NCBI GenBank assembly: GCA_000432175.1
Contig: HF989468.1
Location: forward strand, 6,137-33,320
Length of the DNA: 27,184 bases
Reading direction: 5' to 3'
Source of the DNA: Eubacterium sp. CAG:786
GTDB lineage: Bacteria; Bacillota; Clostridia; Oscillospirales; Ruminococcaceae
Positions 7,973-15,749 of the stretch are shown here, one piece after another (the first letter of the stretch is position 1; each line of letters starts with the position of its first letter). The notes under the pieces are model-generated. The model was not told the origin of the DNA, did not search any database, and was given only the letters and a program-made list of their open reading frames with translations. The translations under genes and the position numbers were made by a program.

Positions 7973-8737
7973 ATGGATAAAAAAATACGCAGCAACCTTA
8001 TTGGACTGGCAGTATCAGCAGGACTTCTATGTGCAGCACTATCCATGCTGATAACGGCAAGGCTGCATAATCCACGTCAGCCCGTCAAGGAAACACCATG
8101 CTTTATGCTGAATATCAGGTATGACGCTGAAAAACAGGGCCTGGATTTCAGCTGGGATTGCAGGAACTGCGAGCCTACAAGCTATCAGCCGTTCCGCAGA
8201 GTGAACAATGGTGATGAAGAACTGCTACAAGCGGTGCCACCCAGGGAAAAGCACTTCACAGACCAGACAGTCATCAGTGGAGAGCTGTATTCTTATGCCG
8301 CCGCTGCATATGACAGCAGTCAGAAGCAAGGCGAAAGACTCGGCATAAAAGCAGAACCGATGTTCTATTACTACGACACAAATCAACCAGAAATGGAACT
8401 TACGGATTACTCTCCTATGCTGAATATATCCACCAACGAAAATGGGCTGCTGCTTTCGTGGGGAAACACGCCTAATATCCCGATAACTGGTTATCTCGTG
8501 GAACGTAACATTGATAGCTCCTGGGAAGTCGTATCCGAGCTTCCTGGAGATATCACAGAATATCCTATTGATTCATCATTATGCACATATCGCCTTTCCG
8601 TATTCCGCAGGGTCAGAGATGAAGTTGTTTACTCCAAGTGTTCCAACGCAGTAGAGGTGAATGCCATTTACGACACAATTGGGAACGCAGGCGCAGATCG
8701 TAGCGCCACAAAATCTGTTAAGGATAACGAAAACTAA
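7973..8737 (+). CDS. Membrane-anchored protein with two FnIII-like segments
   Basis: A 254-residue protein I cannot assign to a named family. Residues about 8-30 form a hydrophobic signal anchor (GLAVSAGLLCAALSMLITA) after a basic start, with no lipobox Cys, so the rest is probably outside the cell. Two segments (about 45-120 and 135-225) have FnIII-like patterns: a D-F-S-W or L-L-S-W strand, then Y-x-V-E-R, then a Y-x-Y or Y-R-L-S-V strand. The ribosome site is weak (GGGAG 14 bp upstream). Its stop codon overlaps the acyltransferase ATG by one base, so the two are translationally coupled and may act together at the surface. It could be an accessory or scaffold protein for polymer modification; that is inference. 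Confidence 0.75.
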   Translation: MDKKIRSNLIGLAVSAGLLCAALSMLITARLHNPRQPVKETPCFMLNIRYDAEKQGLDFSWDCRNCEPTSYQPFRRVNNGDEELLQAVPPREKHFTDQTVISGELYSYAAAAYDSSQKQGERLGIKAEPMFYYYDTNQPEMELTDYSPMLNISTNENGLLLSWGNTPNIPITGYLVERNIDSSWEVVSELPGDITEYPIDSSLCTYRLSVFRRVRDEVVYSKCSNAVEVNAIYDTIGNAGADRSATKSVKDNEN

Positions 8738-9852
8738 TGAAAGAAACCAATCGCCGCAACGGCGCAATAGAATTCTGGAGATTCATCTTCGCGGCACTGA
8801 TCGTAATGCGCCACACCATGTTCCTCCCATCCTATCTCACCGGACAGTATCACTGGGTCAACGGACAGTCGATCGGCGTTGAGTTCTTTTTCATCGTGTC
8901 CGGATTTCTTATGGCGCGCTCCGCACTTAACTACGAGGGCAACACAGGCATTGCCACCGGGAAATTTATTCTCAGGAAGTGGTTAGCTATACTGCCAGCA
9001 TATCTTTTTGCGCACCTTGCTTCTGCTCTTCTATACCTTATCTTCCAGCCCGATGAATTTTCCGGTGTTTTTAGCGACTCGCTATTTCAAGTGCTCATGC
9101 TACAGATAACCGGGCTTGTTGATATCAACTCATGGCTTGTAGAAAGCTCGTGGTATCTGTCGGCAATGCTCCTTGCCATGCTTGTCCTGTTTCCAATGCT
9201 CCATGCTAAAAGGCAACTGTTTCTTAATGTCATCGTGCCTTGCGTGACGATCTACTTCATGCAGGAAAAATGCCTTAAATATGGATATCTTGACACATTC
9301 GACTATTCAAACGACACATTCAGAATGTTTCCTTATTTCACCCGGGCTATGGCGATGATATGTCTCGGATGCATCGCACACAACATATGTTCCCACATCA
9401 CTAAGGAGAATCATAACATTCACCCCACCAGATTACTTAAAACTCTCCTTACCATTGCTGAATTCGGATGCTATCTTACCGTGGTCGTAGCTTCAATGTT
9501 CATAGAGAGGTCACGTTGGGATTTCTTTGCGGTTATTCTGCTTGCCGCTGCAGTCACTATATCTTTCAGCGGACTAAGCTGGTCGCCGGAACTGTTCTCC
9601 TCACTAATATTCAGCTGGCTCGGCAAGCTCAGTCTATCAGTCTATCTCAACCACTTCATGTGGATAAGGGTGCTCAGGGAAACCAATATGGATCTTACTC
9701 TTGTACAGGAACTCGTTATCTCCATATCACTGATAACAACGTCCTCACTGTTTTGCATGTTCCTCACTGAAACGCTTAAACTCCTATGGAAAAATAACAA
9801 ACCCAAAATAAAAAGCTTATTCATCAAAGAAAAACAGATAGAAACAAGCTGA
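8737..9852 (+). CDS. Acyltransferase family 3 (OafA/YrhL-like) membrane O-acyltransferase
   Basis: A 371-residue polytopic membrane protein. The first segment IEFWRFIFAALIVMRHTMF carries the family-3 catalytic Arg-x10-His arrangement, followed by GVEFFFIVSGFLMARS with the conserved FFxxSGF motif. About ten hydrophobic segments follow, with a short charged C-terminal tail. Family members transfer acetyl or other acyl groups from the cytoplasm to sugars of surface polysaccharides or peptidoglycan. It overlaps the upstream membrane-anchored gene by one base and ends the operon, 8 bp before a bidirectional terminator. Likely role: O-acylation of the polymer made by this locus. Confidence 0.93.
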   Translation: MKETNRRNGAIEFWRFIFAALIVMRHTMFLPSYLTGQYHWVNGQSIGVEFFFIVSGFLMARSALNYEGNTGIATGKFILRKWLAILPAYLFAHLASALLYLIFQPDEFSGVFSDSLFQVLMLQITGLVDINSWLVESSWYLSAMLLAMLVLFPMLHAKRQLFLNVIVPCVTIYFMQEKCLKYGYLDTFDYSNDTFRMFPYFTRAMAMICLGCIAHNICSHITKENHNIHPTRLLKTLLTIAEFGCYLTVVVASMFIERSRWDFFAVILLAAAVTISFSGLSWSPELFSSLIFSWLGKLSLSVYLNHFMWIRVLRETNMDLTLVQELVISISLITTSSLFCMFLTETLKLLWKNNKPKIKSLFIKEKQIETS

Positions 9853-9860
9853 TTAAAAAG

Positions 9861-9889
9861 CTCCCGCATTTCAAAATTGAATGCGGGAG
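9861..9889. terminator. Bidirectional intrinsic terminator between convergent acyltransferase and glf genes
   Basis: A 10-bp inverted repeat CTCCCGCATT / AATGCGGGAG with a 9-nt AT-rich loop, ending 7 bp before the glf stop. On the minus strand it is followed by CTTTTTAATC; on the plus strand by TTCTTCG, so it should work best for glf but serves both. Confidence 0.85.
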
Positions 9890-9896
9890 TTCTTCG

Positions 9897-10997
9897 TCAG
9901 TTCAATTCCATATGCGCAACCGAGAGCGCAGAAGCCACGACCTTATCCATGTCAAGGTAAGCGTAGGTGCCAAGTCTGCCGCCAAAAACGACATCGCTAC
10001 GGCTTTCGGCAAGCTTCAGGTATCTTTCAAATAATGCATTGTTTTCAGCGCTGTTAACCGGATAATACGGCTCTGCACCAGGCAACCATTCAGTAGGGTA
10101 TTCACGACTGATAACAGTTCTTGGCTGAGTGCCAAATTCAAAATGCTTGTGCTCTATTATCCGGGTATATGGAACCTCTCTGTTAGTGTAATTCACAACA
10201 GCACACCCCTGATAATCAGTGCAATCCAAAGTTTCCGTTTCAAAACGGAGTGAACGGTATTCAAGCGAACCATAGCAATAATCAAAGAATTCATCTATCA
10301 TACCGGTAAAGACCGTTTTTTGTGCGATATTTTTGTTTTCTCTGATAAAACCAGAATATTCCGTGCTTGTCTGGACGTCAACATCGGAAAGCATTTTCTC
10401 AATAATATGAGTATAACCACCTATGGGAATTCCCTGATAACGATCATTAAAATAGTTATTATTATAGCAAAATCTCAATGGAATACGTCTGATGATAAAT
10501 GCAGGAAGCTCCGTACAGGGACGTCCCCATTGCTTTTCAGTATATCCCTTAATGAGCTTTTCATATACATCTCTGCCAACAAGTTTAAGAGCCTGTTCCT
10601 CAAGGTTTTTCGGCTCTCCTATTTCAAGTTCTGCTATCTGTCTTGAGATAATATTTTTTGCTTCCTGTGGAGTCCTGATACCCCACATTTTCGAAAATGT
10701 GTTCATATTGAAAGGAAGATTATACAACTCGTTTTGATACACAGCTATCGGGGAGTTGATAAAATTATTGAACTCCGCAAACATATTCATATAATCCCAA
10801 ATTTTCTTATCAGATGTATGAAAAATATGGGCACCATACCTGTGAACATTTATATCTTCTATCTGCTCTGTGTATATGTTCCCTGCAACATGAGAACGCC
10901 TGTCTATAACAAGGCACTTCTTTCCGACTTTTGCAGCTTCATGTGCAAATACAGAACCGAAAAGACCTGCACCAACGATAAGATAATCGTAAACCAT
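9897..10997 (-). CDS. glf: UDP-galactopyranose mutase
   Basis: A 366-residue flavoenzyme that interconverts UDP-galactopyranose and UDP-galactofuranose, supplying Galf for surface glycans. The N-terminal YLIVGAGLFGSVFAHEAA is the FAD-binding GxGxxG motif, followed by CLVIDRRSHVAGNIY. Other family hallmarks are HRYGAHIFHTSD, GYTEKQWGRP, and the C-terminal GRLGTYAYLDMDKV. Length is standard for bacterial Glf. GGAGATG lies upstream of the ATG. It lies 55 bp downstream of the DUF4422 gene in the same direction and is probably cotranscribed with it. Confidence 0.97.
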   Translation of the reverse strand: MVYDYLIVGAGLFGSVFAHEAAKVGKKCLVIDRRSHVAGNIYTEQIEDINVHRYGAHIFHTSDKKIWDYMNMFAEFNNFINSPIAVYQNELYNLPFNMNTFSKMWGIRTPQEAKNIISRQIAELEIGEPKNLEEQALKLVGRDVYEKLIKGYTEKQWGRPCTELPAFIIRRIPLRFCYNNNYFNDRYQGIPIGGYTHIIEKMLSDVDVQTSTEYSGFIRENKNIAQKTVFTGMIDEFFDYCYGSLEYRSLRFETETLDCTDYQGCAVVNYTNREVPYTRIIEHKHFEFGTQPRTVISREYPTEWLPGAEPYYPVNSAENNALFERYLKLAESRSDVVFGGRLGTYAYLDMDKVVASALSVAHMELN

Positions 10998-11052
10998 GGT
11001 AATATTTTCATCTCCACATTACTTTTATATTGCCAAAACCAACGACTGTTAA

Positions 11053-11892
11053 TCATGAAAAATGCTTCATGTATTTTTTTATGGTAAACCTTACTTTACT
11101 TTCTGGCGGCAATATCCTACACAGCAGCCTTTTTTTCAGCGGAAAACATATGTCCAATCTTGGAAGTTCCAGTATCCTTGCTCCGTTATCTCTTGCATAA
11201 AAAAGGTATATTCCTACAAAACGCTCTCCAAGATAGCCATCTGTTCTATCAGATTGCGCGTCGCCGTGCAGTGTTTTGCGACGGTCGAATTCCTCTAAGA
11301 CAGGGAAAAGCAAACTGCAATATTCGTTAAAATGCTCTCTATCCATGATGAACATATTGCAGAAATACTGCCTGTTCTGAGAGAGATATTCTCTGGCATA
11401 TGGCATGATATGCGGCACTTTTTCCTCAAGAACACGCAAAAACAGTTCAAGATCTTCTTTGTAATGGTATTTTGAGGTGCAGTAATGCTCCCGCACTGAA
11501 ACACCCATATCCTCGCTGCGCACCGTTGCAATATTAAAATCTTTTAGCAGTTCAAGCATTTTATCCTCGGATATAAATGCACGTGACTTAATTCTCTCAG
11601 AAGGTTTACCTGTAACTCTATAAGGTTTACGGATACTTTTGTCAAAACAGAAAAATCTGCGGTAATGGCAGAAGCCATAACTTGATAGTTCTTCGTTCTT
11701 CCATGCGTAATACTGCACCGTAAGTTCACAGTAAAAGGGATTCTTTTCGGAAATGCTGTCGCCAATGTCATCGCCACACATACCATCCAATGAAGGATGC
11801 AGCGTTCTGCCACCCTGAACGGGTACAACCGCAGGTGGCACGAGGTAACATTGACTGTGACAGCACATGAATATTTTAAGAGGTCTTTCCAC
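11053..11892 (-). CDS. DUF4422-family glycosyltransferase (capsular polysaccharide synthesis type)
   Basis: A 279-residue protein with family features KIFMCCHSQ at the start, VPVQGGRTLH, ISEKNPFYCELTVQYYAWKN, GFCHYRRFF (about 73-81) and QSDRTDGYLGERFVGIYLF (about 214-232). DUF4422 proteins are found in capsule and LPS clusters as glycosyltransferases, often next to glf, so use of UDP-Galf is plausible but not shown. The start is GTG 11892, with GGAGG 8 bp upstream; the GTG is unusual but no better ATG precedes the conserved N-terminus. A promoter is visible at 11941-11969. Confidence 0.87.
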   Translation of the reverse strand: MERPLKIFMCCHSQCYLVPPAVVPVQGGRTLHPSLDGMCGDDIGDSISEKNPFYCELTVQYYAWKNEELSSYGFCHYRRFFCFDKSIRKPYRVTGKPSERIKSRAFISEDKMLELLKDFNIATVRSEDMGVSVREHYCTSKYHYKEDLELFLRVLEEKVPHIMPYAREYLSQNRQYFCNMFIMDREHFNEYCSLLFPVLEEFDRRKTLHGDAQSDRTDGYLGERFVGIYLFYARDNGARILELPRLDICFPLKKRLLCRILPPESKVRFTIKKYMKHFS

Positions 11893-11940
11893 TTTGTTTT
11901 CCTCCGATTGCTTTATTTCAATTATTCTGCTTATGTTAGT

Positions 11941-11969
11941 ATTTTATCACATATTGCGCCAAAAGTCCA
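11941..11969 (-). promoter_or_regulatory. Probable promoter of the DUF4422-glf operon
   Basis: On the minus strand TGGACT (11964-11969) and TAAAAT (11941-11946) are separated by 17 bp. The match is 4/6 and 5/6 to consensus. It lies about 49 bp upstream of the GTG start. Confidence 0.55.
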
Positions 11970-12051
11970 TAGCTTGCAGTAAAATGCAGTTTAAAAACCA
12001 GTAATATATCATCAGGGCACAAGCCCTAATGTAATTTAAGGAAGACGCAAA

Positions 12052-12998
12052 ATGTCAATTAAAAACATCATTCTTAACGGAAAAGAGAAAGTTAGCAGCA
12101 TAGGAGACTATGCTTGCATCAAAAACAACGGCACCGAAAAAATTCTCGCCTGCACAAAACAGGGACTTTCTGAAGGCAACGATGGCACAGTCATTATTCA
12201 GCCTGGGGAAAGTATTGTCTTTCCGTGTGTTGAAAGAAGTCTTGAGCTTTGTGGAAACAGCGAAGTCACTGTTATCGGAAGTGATGCTCCAGTAAATTTT
12301 TTAAGCCGTCGTCTACGGACGGCGGCGTAACCAAGGAATATGTCAACAGCGTTAGATATGCTGATAACCTTTTGACAAATCCTGATTTTGCAATTAATCA
12401 GCGTGGACAGAGTTCGTATACCGTTACTGGAAACACAGTGGACTGCTGGTTGTCGCAGAGCTACTTCGAGATAACGCCGCTTGAAATCGGGGTACGCATT
12501 CGCTGTGCTGATGCGATAACTTCAACCGTTTTTGCGCTGTATCAGCAGATGACAGTTTCAAGCACCCTGCATGGAAGTAATCTGACGCTGACCGCAAATA
12601 TTGCATCGACTAACGAATATGCATACATGGTCATCTATGCATACAACTCAGCTGGCACGGTGATAAAATCATCAGACAAGATAAAACTTCAGAATGGACT
12701 TAACAGCGTGTCCATTAAAAATCTTCCGGAAACCACAGCGTATGTCCGCACACAGTTTACTATAAACTCCGGTGCAAAGTCCGGTGATGTTCTGGAGATA
12801 AAATGGACTAAGTTGGAAATAGGCTCTGAAAGAACGATGTTCGGTCAGGTGGACGCTGCAAATGAACTGCTGAAATGCCAACGTTACTACCAGATACGCA
12901 GCACCGGGGATATTCCTGCTGTGGACCTGCGACCTGTCATGGCAGGCACGCCAAAAGTAGATAAACGCTCTGACGGGAATTACGCATATAGCGTATAA
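12052..12998 (+). CDS. Phage tail-fibre-like protein split by a -1 frame change (programmed frameshift or pseudogene)
   Basis: Two consecutive frames read as one protein. The first (12052-12330, 92 codons, AAGGAAG 7 bp before ATG) is a small beta-rich N-terminal domain. The second, in the -1 frame and open to the TAA at 12998, continues with VTKEYVNSVRYADNLLTNPD and FAINQRGQSSYTVTGNTVD, then a jelly-roll-like carbohydrate-binding pattern ending in a KCQRYYQIRS stretch. The NxLxNPDFxINQRG motif followed by RYYQ is what I know from Firmicute phage tail fibres and receptor-binding proteins. The frames meet at T-TTT-TTA (12297-12303), directly followed by a GC hairpin. The joined product would be about 315 residues. 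No other phage gene is near. A homopolymer sequencing error or simple decay would look the same. Confidence 0.68.
12297..12323 (+). promoter_or_regulatory. Candidate -1 ribosomal frameshift signal
   Basis: The heptamer T TTT TTA at 12297-12303 is in the correct X-XXY-YYZ phase relative to the upstream frame. One base later a hairpin begins: GCCGTC (12305-12310), 7-nt loop, GACGGC (12318-12323). A spacing of 1 nt is shorter than the usual 5-9 nt. Shifting -1 here moves exactly into the downstream open frame. Confidence 0.45.
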
Positions 12999-13011
12999 CT
13001 CCGGCAAAACT

Positions 13012-13047
13012 TTCGCCCCTCTCTGTTTCTGAAAGAAAAGGGGCGAA
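13012..13047. terminator. Hairpin terminator after the tail-fibre-like gene
   Basis: A 9-bp stem TTCGCCCCT / AGGGGCGAA with an 18-nt loop that can itself pair partly. It sits between convergent genes (12998 and 13088). The T-tract is short on both strands, so strength is uncertain. Confidence 0.6.
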
Positions 13048-13087
13048 TTTGATGTTATTCAGGACTTTATATGGTTCGACGCTTATA

Positions 13088-15556
13088 CTATAATGCTCTC
13101 AGCCTCAGAGTAAACGCTAAGTCTTCCAGTCTAGAATATGCGCTCAGTCTGCCTGTCTTGGAATCGTATGCCGCTACAAAGTAATAGTAGGTCTTGCCTG
13201 ATGTTACCGTCGTATCTGTGCAGCCGAGCGTATCGACTGTCTTTACCCTTGTTTTCGCACCATTTGCACTTTCTGCACGGAATACGCGGTAACTAGTGGC
13301 ACCAGATACACTGTTCCATTCCAGGGATACATTGCTGCCATTGGAAGCGATTTTTGTAATCGTAGGAGCAGAAAGAACTGGTTTTTTAATATTAAAATTA
13401 AGGACCACATTACCTGAATAATTATTGATACCCTTTATAATTATAGAAGCTGTTCCAGGCTCAATATTATTTGTGTATTCCAAACTGAAATCCACACCGT
13501 TTATAAGTTCACAGTTTCTCTCGGGATCAAAAACAGAAACAGCAGGGGTAATTGGCTTGGAAGTATGGTTTTTGTCAGACAGATCTGCATTGACAGTGCA
13601 TTGGTTTATATTCTTAGAAAGGATAGGAAAAGCCTGAGTCCTTGTATCGCAGAAATTACCTATTCCGTCTATGTAAATTCCTGCAGTACCTACGTTCACA
13701 TTATTGGTGAACTTAACGGTATAGTCCTTACCCTCGGTTAATGTAGTTCCGTTGTAGACCAAAATAATAGGAACAGTGCAAGGCGAACCATTATAATAGA
13801 TTTCCTTGGTTAGGAATCGCTGAAGCTGTGCATAGTAAATAGATAATCGGTCAATGGTAAAATTAGAAGTCGTTGAACCTGTGAATGCTCCAATACCTGT
13901 AACAGTAACAGAAGCTGTTCCCGCATTGATATTGTTTGCATAACTTACAGTGTAATCAACATTCTTTTTAAGGGTTCTTCCGTTATATGTTACCGTAACC
14001 TCAGGTGTTATTTCTTTACCGGAATATCTTTGGTTTTCTATTACGGAAATATTTGCATTGCTTATTGAATGAGGCGTGTTATCGGTAAGGTCAACATAGT
14101 AGTGCCACATTGCCCTGCCAGTACTGTTCACCCATGAAACAAATGTATCATATGAAGCATATCTCATTCTTATATGAGCATCGCTTCCGTCGTCAGAGCC
14201 GTATTCCAGCCAGTAAAATCCGTTGTCATCACAGGAAACAAAAGTCAGCGAGCAAAGCTCATCTATTCTTATATGTTCGCCTGCCTGTAATTTCTGTTTG
14301 AAATGGTTTCTGACATAATCGACAGTGTAGTTTCCTGCGCCTGGATTATCCATGATTTTAGAGCATCTGGCGCTGGTGTGTGATATATCTTGTGTATACA
14401 CAACACCCGACGCAAACCAGCCAAACGAAATCTGTGCACGTGAACTACTGTCGAGTTTTATTGTAGTAGTGCCGTCTATCGCTGCAAGACCGTTATCGGT
14501 GATTGTGTCCGTATAGTCGTTGATGCCTACAGGCCAGTTAGCTCCACCGAACACGGCGTAGTCGGACGAAGTTAGAAGATACTCTATCATCTGGCGCTTC
14601 GTCCTGCCAGCTCTGACAGTGTTTTCATTCTGATTATATATTAGATAAAGCGCTGTTTCTGCCTGATCTATATTCTCGATTGTGTAATCATACTTGGGAA
14701 TTGTTACTGTGAACTCCACAACATTGCTCATTAGCAGCACGCCGGTGTCGTTTCTGATCGTATCAATATATGCGCAATACTTTCCGGGAGCAAGGAGGCA
14801 GGAAAACGAATGATTGCTTCCTACATTCGTGCGGAGCGCAGGGTCGCCTTCCCAAAGTTTATCCTTATAAATAACAACATCAAAGTTTACATCTGTTTCG
14901 GTGCTTGTCCAGGAAAAATCAGTATTTGTTTTGTTTGTTCCTGCTTTGACAGACAGAACTGCGGGGTCGATGTCGGGGGTGGTTGTTGTTACCAGGCTAG
15001 CAGCATTTATTAGTTTATATTGACCAGAGCTGCCATATATTCCATTAGAAAGATAAATCGTTTGTCTATGAATATATGAAGTACTAGACCATTGATCAGC
15101 CATATAAAATTTGTCACCTTCGACGCCTAACACAATACCAACATGCCCGTAAGTAGCGCCTTCAAAAGAAACGATATCCCCGATTTTCAACTGCATGGTA
15201 GGGCTATATTCAACGAAAGTAAAAAGATCAGGAAAGTCATTGCAAACAGTTCTAGCAACGTTAACTCCATTGTGAGTTGAATAATGTCGACCGAAACATT
15301 CATTTATATAAGCATATATTAGCGTCGGGCATTCGCCATCACCTTTAATTGGCTGACCTACTATATTATTAAGCCAATCAATATAATTAACTTGTTGCGT
15401 TTCATTTTGTTCTGCATCATCTTCTAGTGAATCTACATAAGGAATATCACTCTTCTCATTTTCAACCTCATCAGCATAAGCTAGCGAACTCTGAATTCCG
15501 ATAATCGAAGCCATCGCAAATGCAACGAATTTTTTCAATATGCCTTTACCTTTCAT
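13088..15556 (-). CDS. Secreted CHAP-like putative cell-wall hydrolase with Ig-like and FnIII repeats
   Basis: An 822-residue exported protein. Start ATG 15556 has GGAGG 7 bp upstream and begins a clean signal peptide (basic MKGKGILKK, hydrophobic core, SLAYADE cleavage region). Residues about 55-190 look like a CHAP/NlpC-type cysteine amidase: GECPTLIYAY with candidate Cys76 and YGHVGIVLG with candidate His138, preceded by KIGDIVSFEG. About 290-470 is a second alpha/beta segment I cannot assign. Then come three Ig/MBG-like repeats (YSGKEITPEVTVTYNGRTL, and NNINAGTASVTVTGIG-type motifs), and a C-terminal FnIII domain nearly identical in type to those of the downstream LRR protein. The last 14 residues are out of frame because of a 26-bp tandem duplication. 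No LPxTG or transmembrane anchor is seen. Confidence 0.82.
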   Translation of the reverse strand: MKGKGILKKFVAFAMASIIGIQSSLAYADEVENEKSDIPYVDSLEDDAEQNETQQVNYIDWLNNIVGQPIKGDGECPTLIYAYINECFGRHYSTHNGVNVARTVCNDFPDLFTFVEYSPTMQLKIGDIVSFEGATYGHVGIVLGVEGDKFYMADQWSSTSYIHRQTIYLSNGIYGSSGQYKLINAASLVTTTTPDIDPAVLSVKAGTNKTNTDFSWTSTETDVNFDVVIYKDKLWEGDPALRTNVGSNHSFSCLLAPGKYCAYIDTIRNDTGVLLMSNVVEFTVTIPKYDYTIENIDQAETALYLIYNQNENTVRAGRTKRQMIEYLLTSSDYAVFGGANWPVGINDYTDTITDNGLAAIDGTTTIKLDSSSRAQISFGWFASGVVYTQDISHTSARCSKIMDNPGAGNYTVDYVRNHFKQKLQAGEHIRIDELCSLTFVSCDDNGFYWLEYGSDDGSDAHIRMRYASYDTFVSWVNSTGRAMWHYYVDLTDNTPHSISNANISVIENQRYSGKEITPEVTVTYNGRTLKKNVDYTVSYANNINAGTASVTVTGIGAFTGSTTSNFTIDRLSIYYAQLQRFLTKEIYYNGSPCTVPIILVYNGTTLTEGKDYTVKFTNNVNVGTAGIYIDGIGNFCDTRTQAFPILSKNINQCTVNADLSDKNHTSKPITPAVSVFDPERNCELINGVDFSLEYTNNIEPGTASIIIKGINNYSGNVVLNFNIKKPVLSAPTITKIASNGSNVSLEWNSVSGATSYRVFRAESANGAKTRVKTVDTLGCTDTTVTSGKTYYYFVAAYDSKTGRLSAYSRLEDLAFTLRLRAL
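13107..13158. repeat. 26-bp imperfect tandem duplication at the 3' end of the CHAP-like gene
   Basis: Units 13107-13132 and 13133-13158 match at 20 of 26 positions. The homologous end of the LRR gene (15750 onward) has a single unit, so the second is an insertion. Because 26 is not a multiple of three, the original tail (ending at a TAA at 13083-13085 in the homologous frame) is now read out of frame to a TAG at 13088-13090. Confidence 0.85.
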
Positions 15557-15597
15557 GTTCTTACCTCCAAACAAAAATTTATTTGCTTTCAAAATAC

Positions 15598-15626
15598 ATT
15601 ATATAACAAAATCTGTTCAATGTCAA
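15598..15626 (-). promoter_or_regulatory. Full-consensus sigma-70-type promoter of the CHAP-like gene
   Basis: On the minus strand TTGACA (15621-15626) and TATAAT (15598-15603) are separated by 17 bp, about 41 bp upstream of the start codon. A perfect 12-bp palindrome TTAAGCGCTTAA (15657-15668) lies about 30 bp upstream of the -35 box and could bind a regulator. Confidence 0.85.
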
Positions 15627-15689
15627 GAAAGTTAGACCAGTTTTCCAAATTTCCTGTTAAGCGCTTAATTTTTCTACTAGCTTTTATAT

Positions 15690-15724
15690 AAAAAAATCCA
15701 CCGGCAACACCGATGGATTTTTTT
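15690..15724. terminator. Intrinsic terminator of the LRR protein gene
   Basis: AAAAAAATCCA and TGGATTTTTTT pair across a CCGGCAACACCG core with one internal mismatch. It lies 25 bp downstream of the LRR gene stop on the minus strand, with A/T tracts on both sides so it could also act in the plus direction. A diverged copy occurs at 20445-20473. Confidence 0.82.
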
Positions 15725-15749
15725 ATGGGTAATTCCAAAGGACATGAGC

